Source: JAZDMK01 sp043800975 (GTDB lineage Bacteria > Bacteroidota > Bacteroidia > Bacteroidales > JAHJDW01). Taken from it: a stretch of DNA of 10,138 nt. The stretch is taken from contig JAZDMK010000247.1 of assembly GCA_043800975.1 (NCBI GenBank), positions 1-10,138 on the forward strand, read 5' to 3'. Positions 1 to 7,197 of this stretch are shown piece after piece. A program made the translations under genes and the position numbers. The notes under the pieces are model-generated. The model was not told the DNA's origin, searched no databases, and saw nothing but the letters and a program-made list of their open reading frames with translations. How positions within the stretch are numbered: position 1 is the first letter of the stretch; the number at the start of each line of letters is the position of its first letter.

Positions 1-862
1 TATTGGGTAATGCAGCTGTACCATTTACATTCACACCCAGCATATTTCCCATGACTCGATTATGAGTAACTGTATTTCCAATAAAAGGAATGCCATATGC
101 AACGTTTCCGGAAATAACATTTTTTTCAATAAAATTATAGCTTGCGCTTCCTTCTATACTGACTCCGTCATAATTTCCGATAGCCTGCATGCCCGTGCGA
201 TCGGTGCCTACGTAATTTCCGATAACATAATTACTGTCGGCATTTACTACGCGAATTCCTATGTGTTCGTTGGCAGAAACAATATTTCTGTCGGCAACGG
301 TTGTCCCTCCTATTGTGTTGTATTTAGGACCTCCGATAATTTCCACACCTATAAAATTTCCTAATGAGTCGGATGCTGTGCAATTTGTTCCAATGTAATT
401 TCCAGAAATTGTATTGTATTTTGCATTGGTTCCATATATCTGAACGCCATAATAGAAGCCGGACATGATAAAGCCTTTAATCGTAATATGCGATACATTA
501 TAAATTGTAAATGCATAATCAACTGTTGAAACAGAACGAACAAGCATTATCTCCGGGCCCAGTGGATTTGTATTTCCCTGTGCAGTTGTTTGTGAAGTCC
601 CGTCTATCGTAATGTCAGAATGGGTAATGAATGAAAATGCAGTGGCAAGTGAAATCGTCCAGACGCCGGTGCTGCTGTTGTATCCAGGATCGGTAGTTGG
701 AATATTAAAAACAATGCTGTGAGAACCCGCTGCAGAATTTGCACTGGTTAATGCAGCCCTTAATGAGCCGCTGCCACTATCGTTGGTGTTGGTCACAGTA
801 TATGTATTTGCAGACGCATTCAGCGCCAGACCAATGAAGATAATGAATAGAATTTGTTTCAT
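1..862 (-). CDS. Secreted right-handed beta-helix repeat protein, 3' part beyond window
   Basis: The frame is open for 287 codons from the ATG at 862 to the window edge, so the C-terminus is missing. Residues 1-18 (MKQILFIIFIGLALNASA) form a signal peptide. An N-terminal block follows with GSLRAAL (32-38), VFNIPTTD (51-58) and ITIDGTSQTT (84-93). Asn/Gly-rich beta-helix coils then carry recurring GNYIGTN (154-160), GNYVGTD (215-221) and GNMLGVN (272-278) motifs, spaced 61 and 57 residues apart. The N-terminal block and the repeats closely match the complete gene at 1469-4213, so the two are tandem paralogues. By analogy it is probably exported by Sec and then the type IX system to the cell surface or medium, but the sorting domain would lie outside the window. 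Substrate or ligand is unknown; such folds occur in carbohydrate-active enzymes and in non-catalytic surface proteins, and no catalytic signature is visible. Confidence 0.88.
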   Translation of the reverse strand, partial: MKQILFIIFIGLALNASANTYTVTNTNDSGSGSLRAALTSANSAAGSHSIVFNIPTTDPGYNSSTGVWTISLATAFSFITHSDITIDGTSQTTAQGNTNPLGPEIMLVRSVSTVDYAFTIYNVSHITIKGFIMSGFYYGVQIYGTNAKYNTISGNYIGTNCTASDSLGNFIGVEIIGGPKYNTIGGTTVADRNIVSANEHIGIRVVNADSNYVIGNYVGTDRTGMQAIGNYDGVSIEGSASYNFIEKNVISGNVAYGIPFIGNTVTHNRVMGNMLGVNVNGTAALPN

Positions 863-882
863 AATTTTATTCTTGTTTTTTT

Positions 883-930
883 ACCACAGATAGCACAGAT
901 TTGCACAGATGTTTCACAAAAAATCTGAAT
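883..930 (+). repeat. CACAGAT repeat, left arm of GxxExxY cassette
   Basis: The unit CACAGAT occurs at 885, 894 and 904, followed by a degenerate CACAAAA at 915, so the spacing is 9-11 bp. It starts with the head ACCACAGAT. It is an inverted counterpart of the arm at 1421-1464, with both heads facing outward around the GxxExxY gene. The left boundary lies about 20 bp from the start codon of the gene at 1-862. I see no target-site duplication at the two ends. Confidence 0.8.
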
Positions 931-973
931 TTAAATGTGGTCATTTATGTAATCTGTAGCGAATATTGTGACA

Positions 974-1356
974 TTACATTACTCTTCTTTTGATTCCTAG
1001 TTTAAGATCAACAACATTGAAATTAATAAAAGACCAAGTCTGCAACCCGATAGCTTAAGATAAGTTAATAACTGAGCTTCATGAATTGGATTAAGAACTT
1101 CAACAGATTTTACTTCTATTACAATACTTTTTTCAACTAATAAATCTAATCTATAGCCAACATCAAGCTTTACTTCATTGTAAATAAGTGGAAGTGGCTT
1201 TTGTCTTTCTACCAAATAACCTAGTTGTACTAATTCATATTCGAGACAAGCAGCATATGAAGATTCAAGCAATCCAGGACCTAATCCAGCATGCACTTTA
1301 TAAGCACAACCAATAATGTCATAACTGATTTTGTTTAAACTTTCTGGTATTGACAT
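974..1356 (-). pseudogene. GxxExxY family PD-(D/E)XK nuclease-like protein, C-terminal frameshift
   Basis: The open frame 997-1356 encodes 119 residues. The signature GLLESSY is at 28-34 (G28, E31, Y34), followed by a PD-(D/E)XK-like core: D71 in GYRLD and E81/K83 in IEVKS. This matches the GxxExxY family (TIGR04256; PDDEXK_3), small proteins of about 125 residues with no firmly established function. The frame ends atypically in LISMLLILN. Restoring one base near 1018-1026 lets the other frame continue as FNVVDLKLGIKRRVM to a stop at 974-976. That resembles the usual family ending and gives 127 residues. The sequence therefore shows either a real 1-base deletion in an A/T-rich stretch or an assembly error; the predicted active-site residues lie before it, so a truncated product could still fold. 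The gene sits inside inverted CACAGAT arms between two beta-helix paralogues. Confidence 0.85.
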
Positions 1357-1420
1357 AAAGTAAATTTTAAACTTTTCTGAATAATTATTTTACTAAAGAA
1401 AGTACAGATTTTTTAAAAAA

Positions 1421-1464
1421 AAAATATCTGAATTAATCTGTGAAAATTTGTGAAATCTGTGGTG
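1421..1464 (-). repeat. CACAGAT repeat, right arm of GxxExxY cassette
   Basis: Read on the minus strand, the arm begins CACCACAGAT at 1464, continues with CACAAAT and CACAGAT units at roughly 10-bp spacing, and fades into a degenerate TTCAGATA. It is inverted relative to the arm at 883-930. Its first 31 bases match the right arm of the repeat at 5192-5222 at 29 positions. The arm ends only 4 bp from the stop codon of the 1469-4213 gene. In the GxxExxY direction it lies upstream of that gene's start. Confidence 0.8.
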
Positions 1465-1468
1465 AATT

Positions 1469-4213
1469 TCAATTTTTAACGATTTTTCTATTCACTACAT
1501 TCCCTTTTTCATCTTTCAACCTAAGAAAATAAATCCCGGATTTTAGATTTTTTAATGGAAGCACAACATTTTTATCATTCGTTTTTATTTGATATACCTG
1601 CTCTCCAACCATATTAAAAATTGTGATTTCTGAATTTCCGGAAGAATGAACATACAATTTATCATCAAACGGATTCGGATAAACAGAAATACTTTCATCA
1701 CTGTGTTCAGCGATGGATGTTGTTTTGGTGACCACAACATTAGGAGCAAACTCAGAAGTATTTCCTTTAGCATCGGTTGTTGTTGCCGTAATTTTTTGTC
1801 CCGGTGTAAGCCCGGGAACATCAATCCACCATAGATTTCCAGTCCAGTGCGGTGCGTGACCCAGATAAATCATTCCTTCTCCGCATCCGGTAGAATCGTT
1901 ATCTGCAACAAATACTTCCACCCTTGCGCCCGTAGTAATAGGAATATCAACCTCGCCATAAATTGCGGTTAGTCCCGTTATTGTATCATAGGCAGCTGCA
2001 TAATTCACAGGATAGTTTAAATTTTCATTGGGCCCAATATCGCCATCTCCCGGATCATTCGTATTCATCAACGGAGGCCACAAGTCAATACCACTGAGAA
2101 TGTGATTTCCAAATGTTGCGTTGCCAGAAATTGTATTGTACAAACTCAACGTATCTCTGATCACAATTCCTCCGATTCTGTTGAATGCTATGATGTTCCC
2201 AAGTGTATCTCCACCAATTACATTGTAGCTGGCACCCTCGTCAATGGCAATGCCTGCCTGATTATTACTGAGCGGGGTGATACCATCTGCAGCCGTTCCG
2301 ATTTTGTTTCTATAAACATAATTACTGTCTGCCATTTCATACAAAATGATTCCCACCTCACGATTCCCTGAAATCAAATTGTTGTCAATGATATTTTTCT
2401 TAGGATAAGTTGCCAGTCCAACACCATGCAGATTGGGAAGTTTCAGCGCTCCGGTAATGTCGGTTCCAATATAATTTCCACGGATTTCATTAAACTTGGT
2501 TCCTACATCCGCCACTTCAATTCCTTCATACCGGTTGCCTGAAATGATGTTTCTGTCAGCAACCGTTGTGCCTCCGATGATATTGTATCGTGCTCCACCA
2601 CCGAGAATAAGGCCGATGTCGTTCGGCACCGTATCAGTTCCAGCAGCATTGGTGCCAATAAGGTTTCCTTTGACATCATTATAATATGTTCCGGTAGTTA
2701 CAATGAAAATCCCGTAACTAATGTTCCCAGACAAAACATTGTTGTAAATTTTATTGTGATTGGATGCGCAGTCAACACAGATTCCCGTAGCGTTTCGCAT
2801 GGATACATTGCCGGTTGCATCGGTTCCAATATAATTTCCGATCAATTCATTGTAGGATGTCTGGCCATAGAAAATAAAGCCATACACACGATTTCCGGAA
2901 ATAACATTATTCTTTACGATATTGTATCTGGCAACTGTATTTAATTCCAGCCCGTTTCCCTGAAACATGGAATCTGCAACCACTATTGCAGTGATGCCAT
3001 CAGCAGCAGGGCCTACATAATTTCCTTCAAAGGTATTACTGTCGCAGGCTTCCAGATAAATTCCAATTTCAAAATTTCCCGAAACTACATTGCGTTCTCC
3101 AGTAGTGGTTCCGCCAATACGGTTTCTGCGTGCATTGCTTTTCAATAAAATCCCAGTATGATTGGGAATACGAATCATGCCTGTACTGTCCAATCCTACA
3201 TAGTTTGCACTGATTACATTATCATTCGTTCCTGATCCGTTCAGCAAAATTCCGCAGGAACTATTTCCTGAAACGACGTTGCGATACGCAGAATTAATTC
3301 CACCAATTGTGTTGTTTCTCGCGCCATATAAAACAATACCAAACACATTGGGAATGCTGTCGAGTGTAGTAGAATCGGTTCCAATAAAATTTCCGATGAT
3401 GTTGTTATGATGCGAACCATTTCCGTTGAAAATGATTCCGGCATTTGAGTTTCCTGAAATAATATTCCGTAGCGAAGGTGTGTTTCCTCCAACGGTAACA
3501 TAATAAGCATTGTCGAGCACAACGCCGTCCTGATTCGGAACCTGCAGTGTTACCATTGCATTGGTCCCAATACGACATCCGGTGACCGTTACGTTTCCGG
3601 TATTCTGAACGGCAATCCCCGCACCTGTGTTTCCTGATATCAGACAATTACTGATGGTTGTTGCAGAAGCATTACCTGACACTGCAATGCCGTATTGATT
3701 GCCGAGCGCCGTTGCACCATCTTCTTTAATGCCGACATAACATTCCGTTACTTTGTTGTTGGTTGCCGTTGCGTTGTAAATGGTAATTCCATAGGTACAA
3801 CGTATCACACACAATCCCTTGATCGTATTGGCATTTGAAACAACAATGAAAGCATTGGCCAGCGTTCCGCCTCCGTCAATTACTATTTCCGGGCCGTTGA
3901 GATTGAGATTTCCTTGATTGGTGGTTTGTGAAGTTGCATCTATGTTGATATAAGAACCCTGTACCATAGGATATGCGGAACCTGGTGTAAAAACCCACGC
4001 GCTTCTGGCTGCATTGTATCCGCCATCGCTGGTTGGAATGTTGAAATAAATATTATCCGGCCCAATACTTGCGTTTGCGTTTGTGATGGCTTCACGCAAC
4101 GAGCCTGCACCGACATCAGCGGTAGTTGTAACGGTATAGTTTGTCGCAAAAGAAGTGTTGATGATTGCAAAAAAAACAAGCAATGACACGACAATGCGGG
4201 ATAGATATTTCAT
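1469..4213 (-). CDS. Secreted beta-helix repeat protein with T9SS type A sorting domain
   Basis: The product has 914 residues. Residues 1-23 form a signal peptide (KYLSR, hydrophobic core, SFA). A GSLREAI-containing block (38-44) precedes a long Asn/Gly-rich parallel beta-helix region of about 110-710. There, motifs such as GNFIGTD recur near 213, 274, 336, 397, 459, 516, 579 and 635, a period of about 62 residues that probably equals three helix coils. An Ig-like region (about 750-830, with GQKITATTTDAKGNTSEF) follows. The tail, 841-914, has YPNPF (845-849), NMVGEQV and LKSGIYFLRL, the type IX sorting domain that directs export and surface attachment or release. The ATG at 4213 was chosen: a TTG at 4237 is in frame but overlaps the -10-like promoter box and would spoil the signal peptide. 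It is a paralogue of the gene at 1-862. Ligand or substrate is unknown. Confidence 0.93.
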   Translation of the reverse strand: MKYLSRIVVSLLVFFAIINTSFATNYTVTTTADVGAGSLREAITNANASIGPDNIYFNIPTSDGGYNAARSAWVFTPGSAYPMVQGSYINIDATSQTTNQGNLNLNGPEIVIDGGGTLANAFIVVSNANTIKGLCVIRCTYGITIYNATATNNKVTECYVGIKEDGATALGNQYGIAVSGNASATTISNCLISGNTGAGIAVQNTGNVTVTGCRIGTNAMVTLQVPNQDGVVLDNAYYVTVGGNTPSLRNIISGNSNAGIIFNGNGSHHNNIIGNFIGTDSTTLDSIPNVFGIVLYGARNNTIGGINSAYRNVVSGNSSCGILLNGSGTNDNVISANYVGLDSTGMIRIPNHTGILLKSNARRNRIGGTTTGERNVVSGNFEIGIYLEACDSNTFEGNYVGPAADGITAIVVADSMFQGNGLELNTVARYNIVKNNVISGNRVYGFIFYGQTSYNELIGNYIGTDATGNVSMRNATGICVDCASNHNKIYNNVLSGNISYGIFIVTTGTYYNDVKGNLIGTNAAGTDTVPNDIGLILGGGARYNIIGGTTVADRNIISGNRYEGIEVADVGTKFNEIRGNYIGTDITGALKLPNLHGVGLATYPKKNIIDNNLISGNREVGIILYEMADSNYVYRNKIGTAADGITPLSNNQAGIAIDEGASYNVIGGDTLGNIIAFNRIGGIVIRDTLSLYNTISGNATFGNHILSGIDLWPPLMNTNDPGDGDIGPNENLNYPVNYAAAYDTITGLTAIYGEVDIPITTGARVEVFVADNDSTGCGEGMIYLGHAPHWTGNLWWIDVPGLTPGQKITATTTDAKGNTSEFAPNVVVTKTTSIAEHSDESISVYPNPFDDKLYVHSSGNSEITIFNMVGEQVYQIKTNDKNVVLPLKNLKSGIYFLRLKDEKGNVVNRKIVKN

Positions 4214-4234
4214 ACAATTGGTTTTGAGAGGAAA

Positions 4235-4242
4235 CAAAAGTA
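4235..4242 (-). promoter_or_regulatory. Bacteroidetes -7 promoter box for the beta-helix gene
   Basis: On the minus strand this reads TACTTTTG, a perfect TAnnTTTG match, 21 bp upstream of the ATG at 4213. No convincing TTTG -33 element is visible at the expected distance. The predicted transcript would have a very short leader, which supports the ATG start over the upstream TTG. Confidence 0.55.
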
Positions 4243-4308
4243 AGAAATATTGTGGTTTGAATGATGTTTGTTTTACTTAGTATCGGGAGGAACGATTTAG
4301 TTTGAGAA

Positions 4309-5061
4309 TTATTTAATTCTATTAATCACACATTTCTCAAAATCTTTTAAAATTAAAAGGGAATCATTATCAATTTTCTTATCAGGATAGTAAGCATAAT
4401 ATAATTTTATAGTTGATTCAGCAGTATCCCCATTAATAATAACATCTGCATTAAAGCCTGGATGAAAATCCCCTGAATAAATAGAAATGCTTAGAGTATC
4501 TATTCTATTTTTTGAAGATAATTTATAATCATTACAAATCATTGAATCATTCTTTGCCAACCTTTGTTTTAATGTATCGATTGAAAAGGGGAATGAATAG
4601 CTTTTATTGAAATGAACATCCGAAGAATAACTGGTTGCCGTGAATGCAAACAAAGCAATCATCGCTGGCAGGGTCGGGTGTATCGAAAAGCGCTGTGATG
4701 GCTGAAAGCGGGATGCAAATCTAAATGCAAGCGGAATCATGATGATAGCAAAAAGATCGGAGTAATCAATCACCCTTGAAATCGTTAAAACAGAAATGCC
4801 ATTCCACCATTCAATGAAACCATTGCTGAGCGGCGTTTTCCAGAGGACAAACAAAACCGCAATGACAATGCCGGTGAAGCGCCAGTGTTTTTGTTTCAGA
4901 AAGGCAAAGAAGAAAATGCAGAATGCAAATAATCCTGCAAAGTCGGAAAGCTTTCCTGTGAGTAGGTTTGCGAATTGATACTTGAAAATAAAATCGTTCA
5001 GCAATAAAATTACTAACGATAAAACAAACAGTGGTGCGGAAAGGATACTGATGTTTCGCAT
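4309..5061 (-). CDS. Uncharacterised five-helix membrane protein
   Basis: The product has 250 residues. About five hydrophobic segments are visible: 5-24, 40-55, 62-78, 101-116 and 130-145. A hydrophilic C-terminal region of about 100 residues follows, probably outside the membrane. The stretch LTGKLSDFAGLF (34-45) after the first helix, and RVIDYSDLFAI (96-106) before the fourth, look like the conserved core of a family of uncharacterised membrane proteins I have seen in several bacterial phyla. Paired acidic residues flanking helices are its main feature. No enzymatic motif is recognisable and I assign no function. A TATCTTTA box (5074-5081 on the complementary strand), one mismatch from TAnnTTTG, lies 12 bp upstream of the start. 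A perfect A/T-only inverted repeat follows at 5080-5101. It is separated from argS by 195 bp containing a CACAGAT hairpin, so it is probably transcribed independently. Confidence 0.8.
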   Translation of the reverse strand: MRNISILSAPLFVLSLVILLLNDFIFKYQFANLLTGKLSDFAGLFAFCIFFFAFLKQKHWRFTGIVIAVLFVLWKTPLSNGFIEWWNGISVLTISRVIDYSDLFAIIMIPLAFRFASRFQPSQRFSIHPTLPAMIALFAFTATSYSSDVHFNKSYSFPFSIDTLKQRLAKNDSMICNDYKLSSKNRIDTLSISIYSGDFHPGFNADVIINGDTAESTIKLYYAYYPDKKIDNDSLLILKDFEKCVINRIK

Positions 5062-5079
5062 GGGAATTTTTTCTAAAGA

Positions 5080-5101
5080 TAATTAAATTTCTATTTAATT
5101 A
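5080..5101. repeat. A/T-only inverted repeat upstream of membrane-protein gene
   Basis: Nine-base arms (TAATTAAAT and ATTTAATTA) are separated by TTCT. It lies just upstream of the weak promoter-like box at 5074-5081 in the minus direction. With no G/C pairs it is a poor terminator stem; it may be an operator or chance in A/T-rich DNA. Confidence 0.3.
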
Positions 5102-5140
5102 AGCCTCTTCTAATCAAAGGACATTATGAATATTTTTCCC

Positions 5141-5222
5141 TATCTGTGTTAATCTGTGTTATCTGTGGTGCAAAAAAATGCATTAATCATTCACCACCGA
5201 TTACACAAATTTTCACAGATTA
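5141..5222. repeat. Gene-less CACAGAT inverted-repeat element (long imperfect hairpin)
   Basis: The left arm (5141-5170) has three ATCTGTG units at 9-10 bp spacing. The right arm (5192-5222) has CACCACCGAT, CACAAAT and CACAGAT at 10-11 bp spacing. The arms are inverted, agree at about 24 of 29 positions, and enclose a 21-bp A/T-rich loop. Here the CACCAC heads face inward, whereas in the GxxExxY cassette at 883-1464 they face outward. It lies 34 bp past the argS stop. A transcript through it would fold into a long hairpin, but there is no U-tract on the argS side, so it is not a canonical terminator. Confidence 0.8.
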
Positions 5223-5256
5223 CCTTTTTAATTTAATAATTTTGATAATAATATCT

Positions 5257-7077
5257 CTACATCCTGAAAGGCACACCGATTCCTAGCAAAGACAATGATT
5301 TCTTGATCACTTCACCGGTAAAATGTGAAAGATGAATCCGGAAATCGCGGGCTGCATCCGAATCGGCTTTTAATACCGAATGATCGTGATAAAACTGATT
5401 GTATTCCTTGGCAAGAGCATACACATAATTTGCAATCAATGCCGGACTCAGTTCCTTGGCAGCCTGTTCGGTGATGTTTGGAAAGTCGCACAGCATGCGC
5501 AACAGGAAACGTTCCTTTTCGCTGATTACATAATTTTTCACTTCTTCTGCAACCACATTTGCTTCATCAGCTTTGCGCAACACCGACTGAATTCGTGCAA
5601 AAGTATACTGAATGAAAGGACCTGTATTGCCTTCAAAATCGACTGATTCCTCCGGATTAAAAAGAATATTCTTTTTCGGTTCTACTTTCAGCAAATGATA
5701 TTTCAATGCACCCAGACCCAAAGTCTGATACAATTCATCAAGCTCTGCAGCATCCATTCCATGCGTCTTTCCGAGTTCATGTGTTTTTTCATTGGCACGT
5801 GTAAGCATCTCATCCATTAAATCATCGGCATCGACAACCGTACCTTCGCGTGATTTCATCTTGCCTGAAGGTAATTCAACCATGCCGTATGCAAAGTGAT
5901 GCATGCGTTCTTTGTTGAATGTAAACATTACATTATCGGAAGTGGAAGACTGTGCGATCTGCGATAATATTTCTGCCAGCCACTGAAAGTGATTTAACTG
6001 TTCGTTTCCGACAACATAAATTGTTCGGGCAGGATTGTATTCAACCATGCGTTTGATGAACAAACGTACATCCTGCGTGATGTATAATGAAGTACCGTCG
6101 GCACGAAGCAGCGTTGCGGGGTGCATTTCTTTTTCAGCAAATGCAGGTGAAATAAATGTTACCGATCCGTCCTCTTCTTTTTTAAAGATTCCCTTTTCAA
6201 TAAATTCATCCACCATCTTTTTCAGATCCGAAAATAATTCTGATTCATGATCGGTAACATCGAAGTGGATTCCAAGATGTTCGAATGTTTCAAGAAATCC
6301 ATCGAGAACCCATTTGTTCATTTTTTTCCACAACGCAATCACATCCATATCGCGCTCTTCCCATTTGCGAAGCATCTGTTGCGCTTCTGCCAATAAGGTG
6401 GATTGTTTTTTCGCTTCTTCTTCACTGAGGCCGGTTTCCATCAGTGATTGCAATTCTGTTTTCAGGTTCTTATCAAATAAAATATATAAATCCCCCACAA
6501 AATGATCGCCTTTGCTATGTTGGCTTTCCGGTGTTTCACTTTGCCCCCATTTCTGCCAGGCTAGCATGGTTTTGCAAATATGAATGCCCCGGTCGTTGAT
6601 GAGATTCGCACGCACAACCTTGTATCCGTTTACTTCCAGAATTTCAGCCAGCGAATGACCAAGCAGACAATTGCGGATATGCCCCAGATGAAGAGGTTTG
6701 TTGGTGTTGGGGGAACAATATTCGATGAGCAGCGTCTGCTGTTTCGCAGCACCATGACCAAACAGTTTGTCTTTGTGAATAGAATAAAATGTAGAAAGCC
6801 AGTCATTGGAATGAATGCGGACATTTAAAAATCCTTTGACAAGATTGTACTTTTGAATAAATTCACAACGCTCCATCAGCTTTGTACCGAGAAGCGGTCC
6901 CAGTTCATCCGGCGACTTCCCTACTATTTTCAATAAAGGAAATAAGACAACGGTATAGTCGCCTTCAAAATCAGGCAATGTTTTTTGCACAGCGATCTTT
7001 TCAGAATCGACAGCAATACTATAAGAAGTAAGTATGATATCAGCAACGGCTTTCTTTAGCTCCTCTTCAAAATGCAT
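5257..7077 (-). CDS. argS: Arginyl-tRNA synthetase (class I)
   Basis: This cytoplasmic enzyme charges tRNA-Arg with arginine using ATP. The product has 606 residues, a normal length for the family. The N-terminal additional domain (about 1-90) contacts the tRNA D-loop region. The Rossmann catalytic core begins at IEYCSPNTNKPLHLGH, with the HIGH motif as HLGH (130-133). The KMSKS loop is GKMKSREGT (405-413), a variant I believe is usual in this phylum rather than a defect. FEGNTGPFIQYT (481-492) leads into the DALR anticodon-binding domain (about 485-606), which has the typical YNQFYHDHSVL (559-569). The C-terminus is PFRM where many homologues have PERM, a minor oddity. It is divergent from the cDPG-synthetase-like gene, with its own promoter-like site at 7091-7122, and apparently monocistronic. 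Confidence 0.97.
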   Translation of the reverse strand: MHFEEELKKAVADIILTSYSIAVDSEKIAVQKTLPDFEGDYTVVLFPLLKIVGKSPDELGPLLGTKLMERCEFIQKYNLVKGFLNVRIHSNDWLSTFYSIHKDKLFGHGAAKQQTLLIEYCSPNTNKPLHLGHIRNCLLGHSLAEILEVNGYKVVRANLINDRGIHICKTMLAWQKWGQSETPESQHSKGDHFVGDLYILFDKNLKTELQSLMETGLSEEEAKKQSTLLAEAQQMLRKWEERDMDVIALWKKMNKWVLDGFLETFEHLGIHFDVTDHESELFSDLKKMVDEFIEKGIFKKEEDGSVTFISPAFAEKEMHPATLLRADGTSLYITQDVRLFIKRMVEYNPARTIYVVGNEQLNHFQWLAEILSQIAQSSTSDNVMFTFNKERMHHFAYGMVELPSGKMKSREGTVVDADDLMDEMLTRANEKTHELGKTHGMDAAELDELYQTLGLGALKYHLLKVEPKKNILFNPEESVDFEGNTGPFIQYTFARIQSVLRKADEANVVAEEVKNYVISEKERFLLRMLCDFPNITEQAAKELSPALIANYVYALAKEYNQFYHDHSVLKADSDAARDFRIHLSHFTGEVIKKSLSLLGIGVPFRM

Positions 7078-7090
7078 TTTGTTTTTTTTA

Positions 7091-7122
7091 CAAAGTAACG
7101 AAAAAGGATTTCTTTCAACAAA
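7091..7122 (-). promoter_or_regulatory. Predicted argS promoter
   Basis: On the minus strand TTTG (7119-7122) is followed after 20 bp by TTACTTTG (7091-7098), one mismatch from the Bacteroidetes -7 consensus TAnnTTTG. The box ends 13 bp before the argS start, which implies a very short leader. Confidence 0.5.
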
Positions 7123-7172
7123 TATGGTTTATCAATCCAACATTTTGCTCTTTTTTGACGGGCGAAATTTCT

Positions 7173-7197
7173 ATAAGCAATGTCGTGCATAGCTTAT
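7173..7197. repeat. Inverted repeat in argS/P-loop gene spacer
   Basis: ATAAGCAATG and CATAGCTTAT are 10-base arms with one mismatch around a 5-bp centre. The site lies upstream of both divergent promoters rather than in either transcript, so an operator-type dyad is possible. No known regulator site is recognised. Confidence 0.35.

Noticed and set aside
62..364. Plus-strand open frame of 100 codons
   Set aside because: It lies opposite the beta-helix gene, whose minus frame shows signal peptide and repeat motifs; the plus frame has no recognisable features.
405..415. Nonstandard KMSKS loop of ArgRS (residues 405-415 of the argS product) as a sign of inactivity
   Set aside because: GKMKSREGT retains the key lysines and seems usual in ArgRS of this phylum; all other motifs are intact. 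The coordinates given here are protein residues.
361..543. Minus-strand open frame of 60 codons starting MFVLFQQ
   Set aside because: It is out of frame within the truncated beta-helix gene at 1-862, whose own frame is open throughout.
883..920. CACAGAT array considered as a CRISPR
   Set aside because: Units are 7 bp with spacers of only 2-4 bp, the arms are inverted copies, and there are no cas genes.
4214..4237. TTG as start of the large beta-helix gene
   Set aside because: It would put eight residues before the signal peptide, and it overlaps the predicted -7 promoter box, so it probably is not in the transcript.
4270..4308. Possible terminator after the membrane-protein gene
   Set aside because: Only a 4-bp ATCG/CGAT stem without a U-tract is present.
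5141..5222. Hairpin considered as the argS intrinsic terminator
   Set aside because: The stem is mostly A/T-rich and imperfect, with a 21-bp loop, and no U-tract follows in the argS direction.
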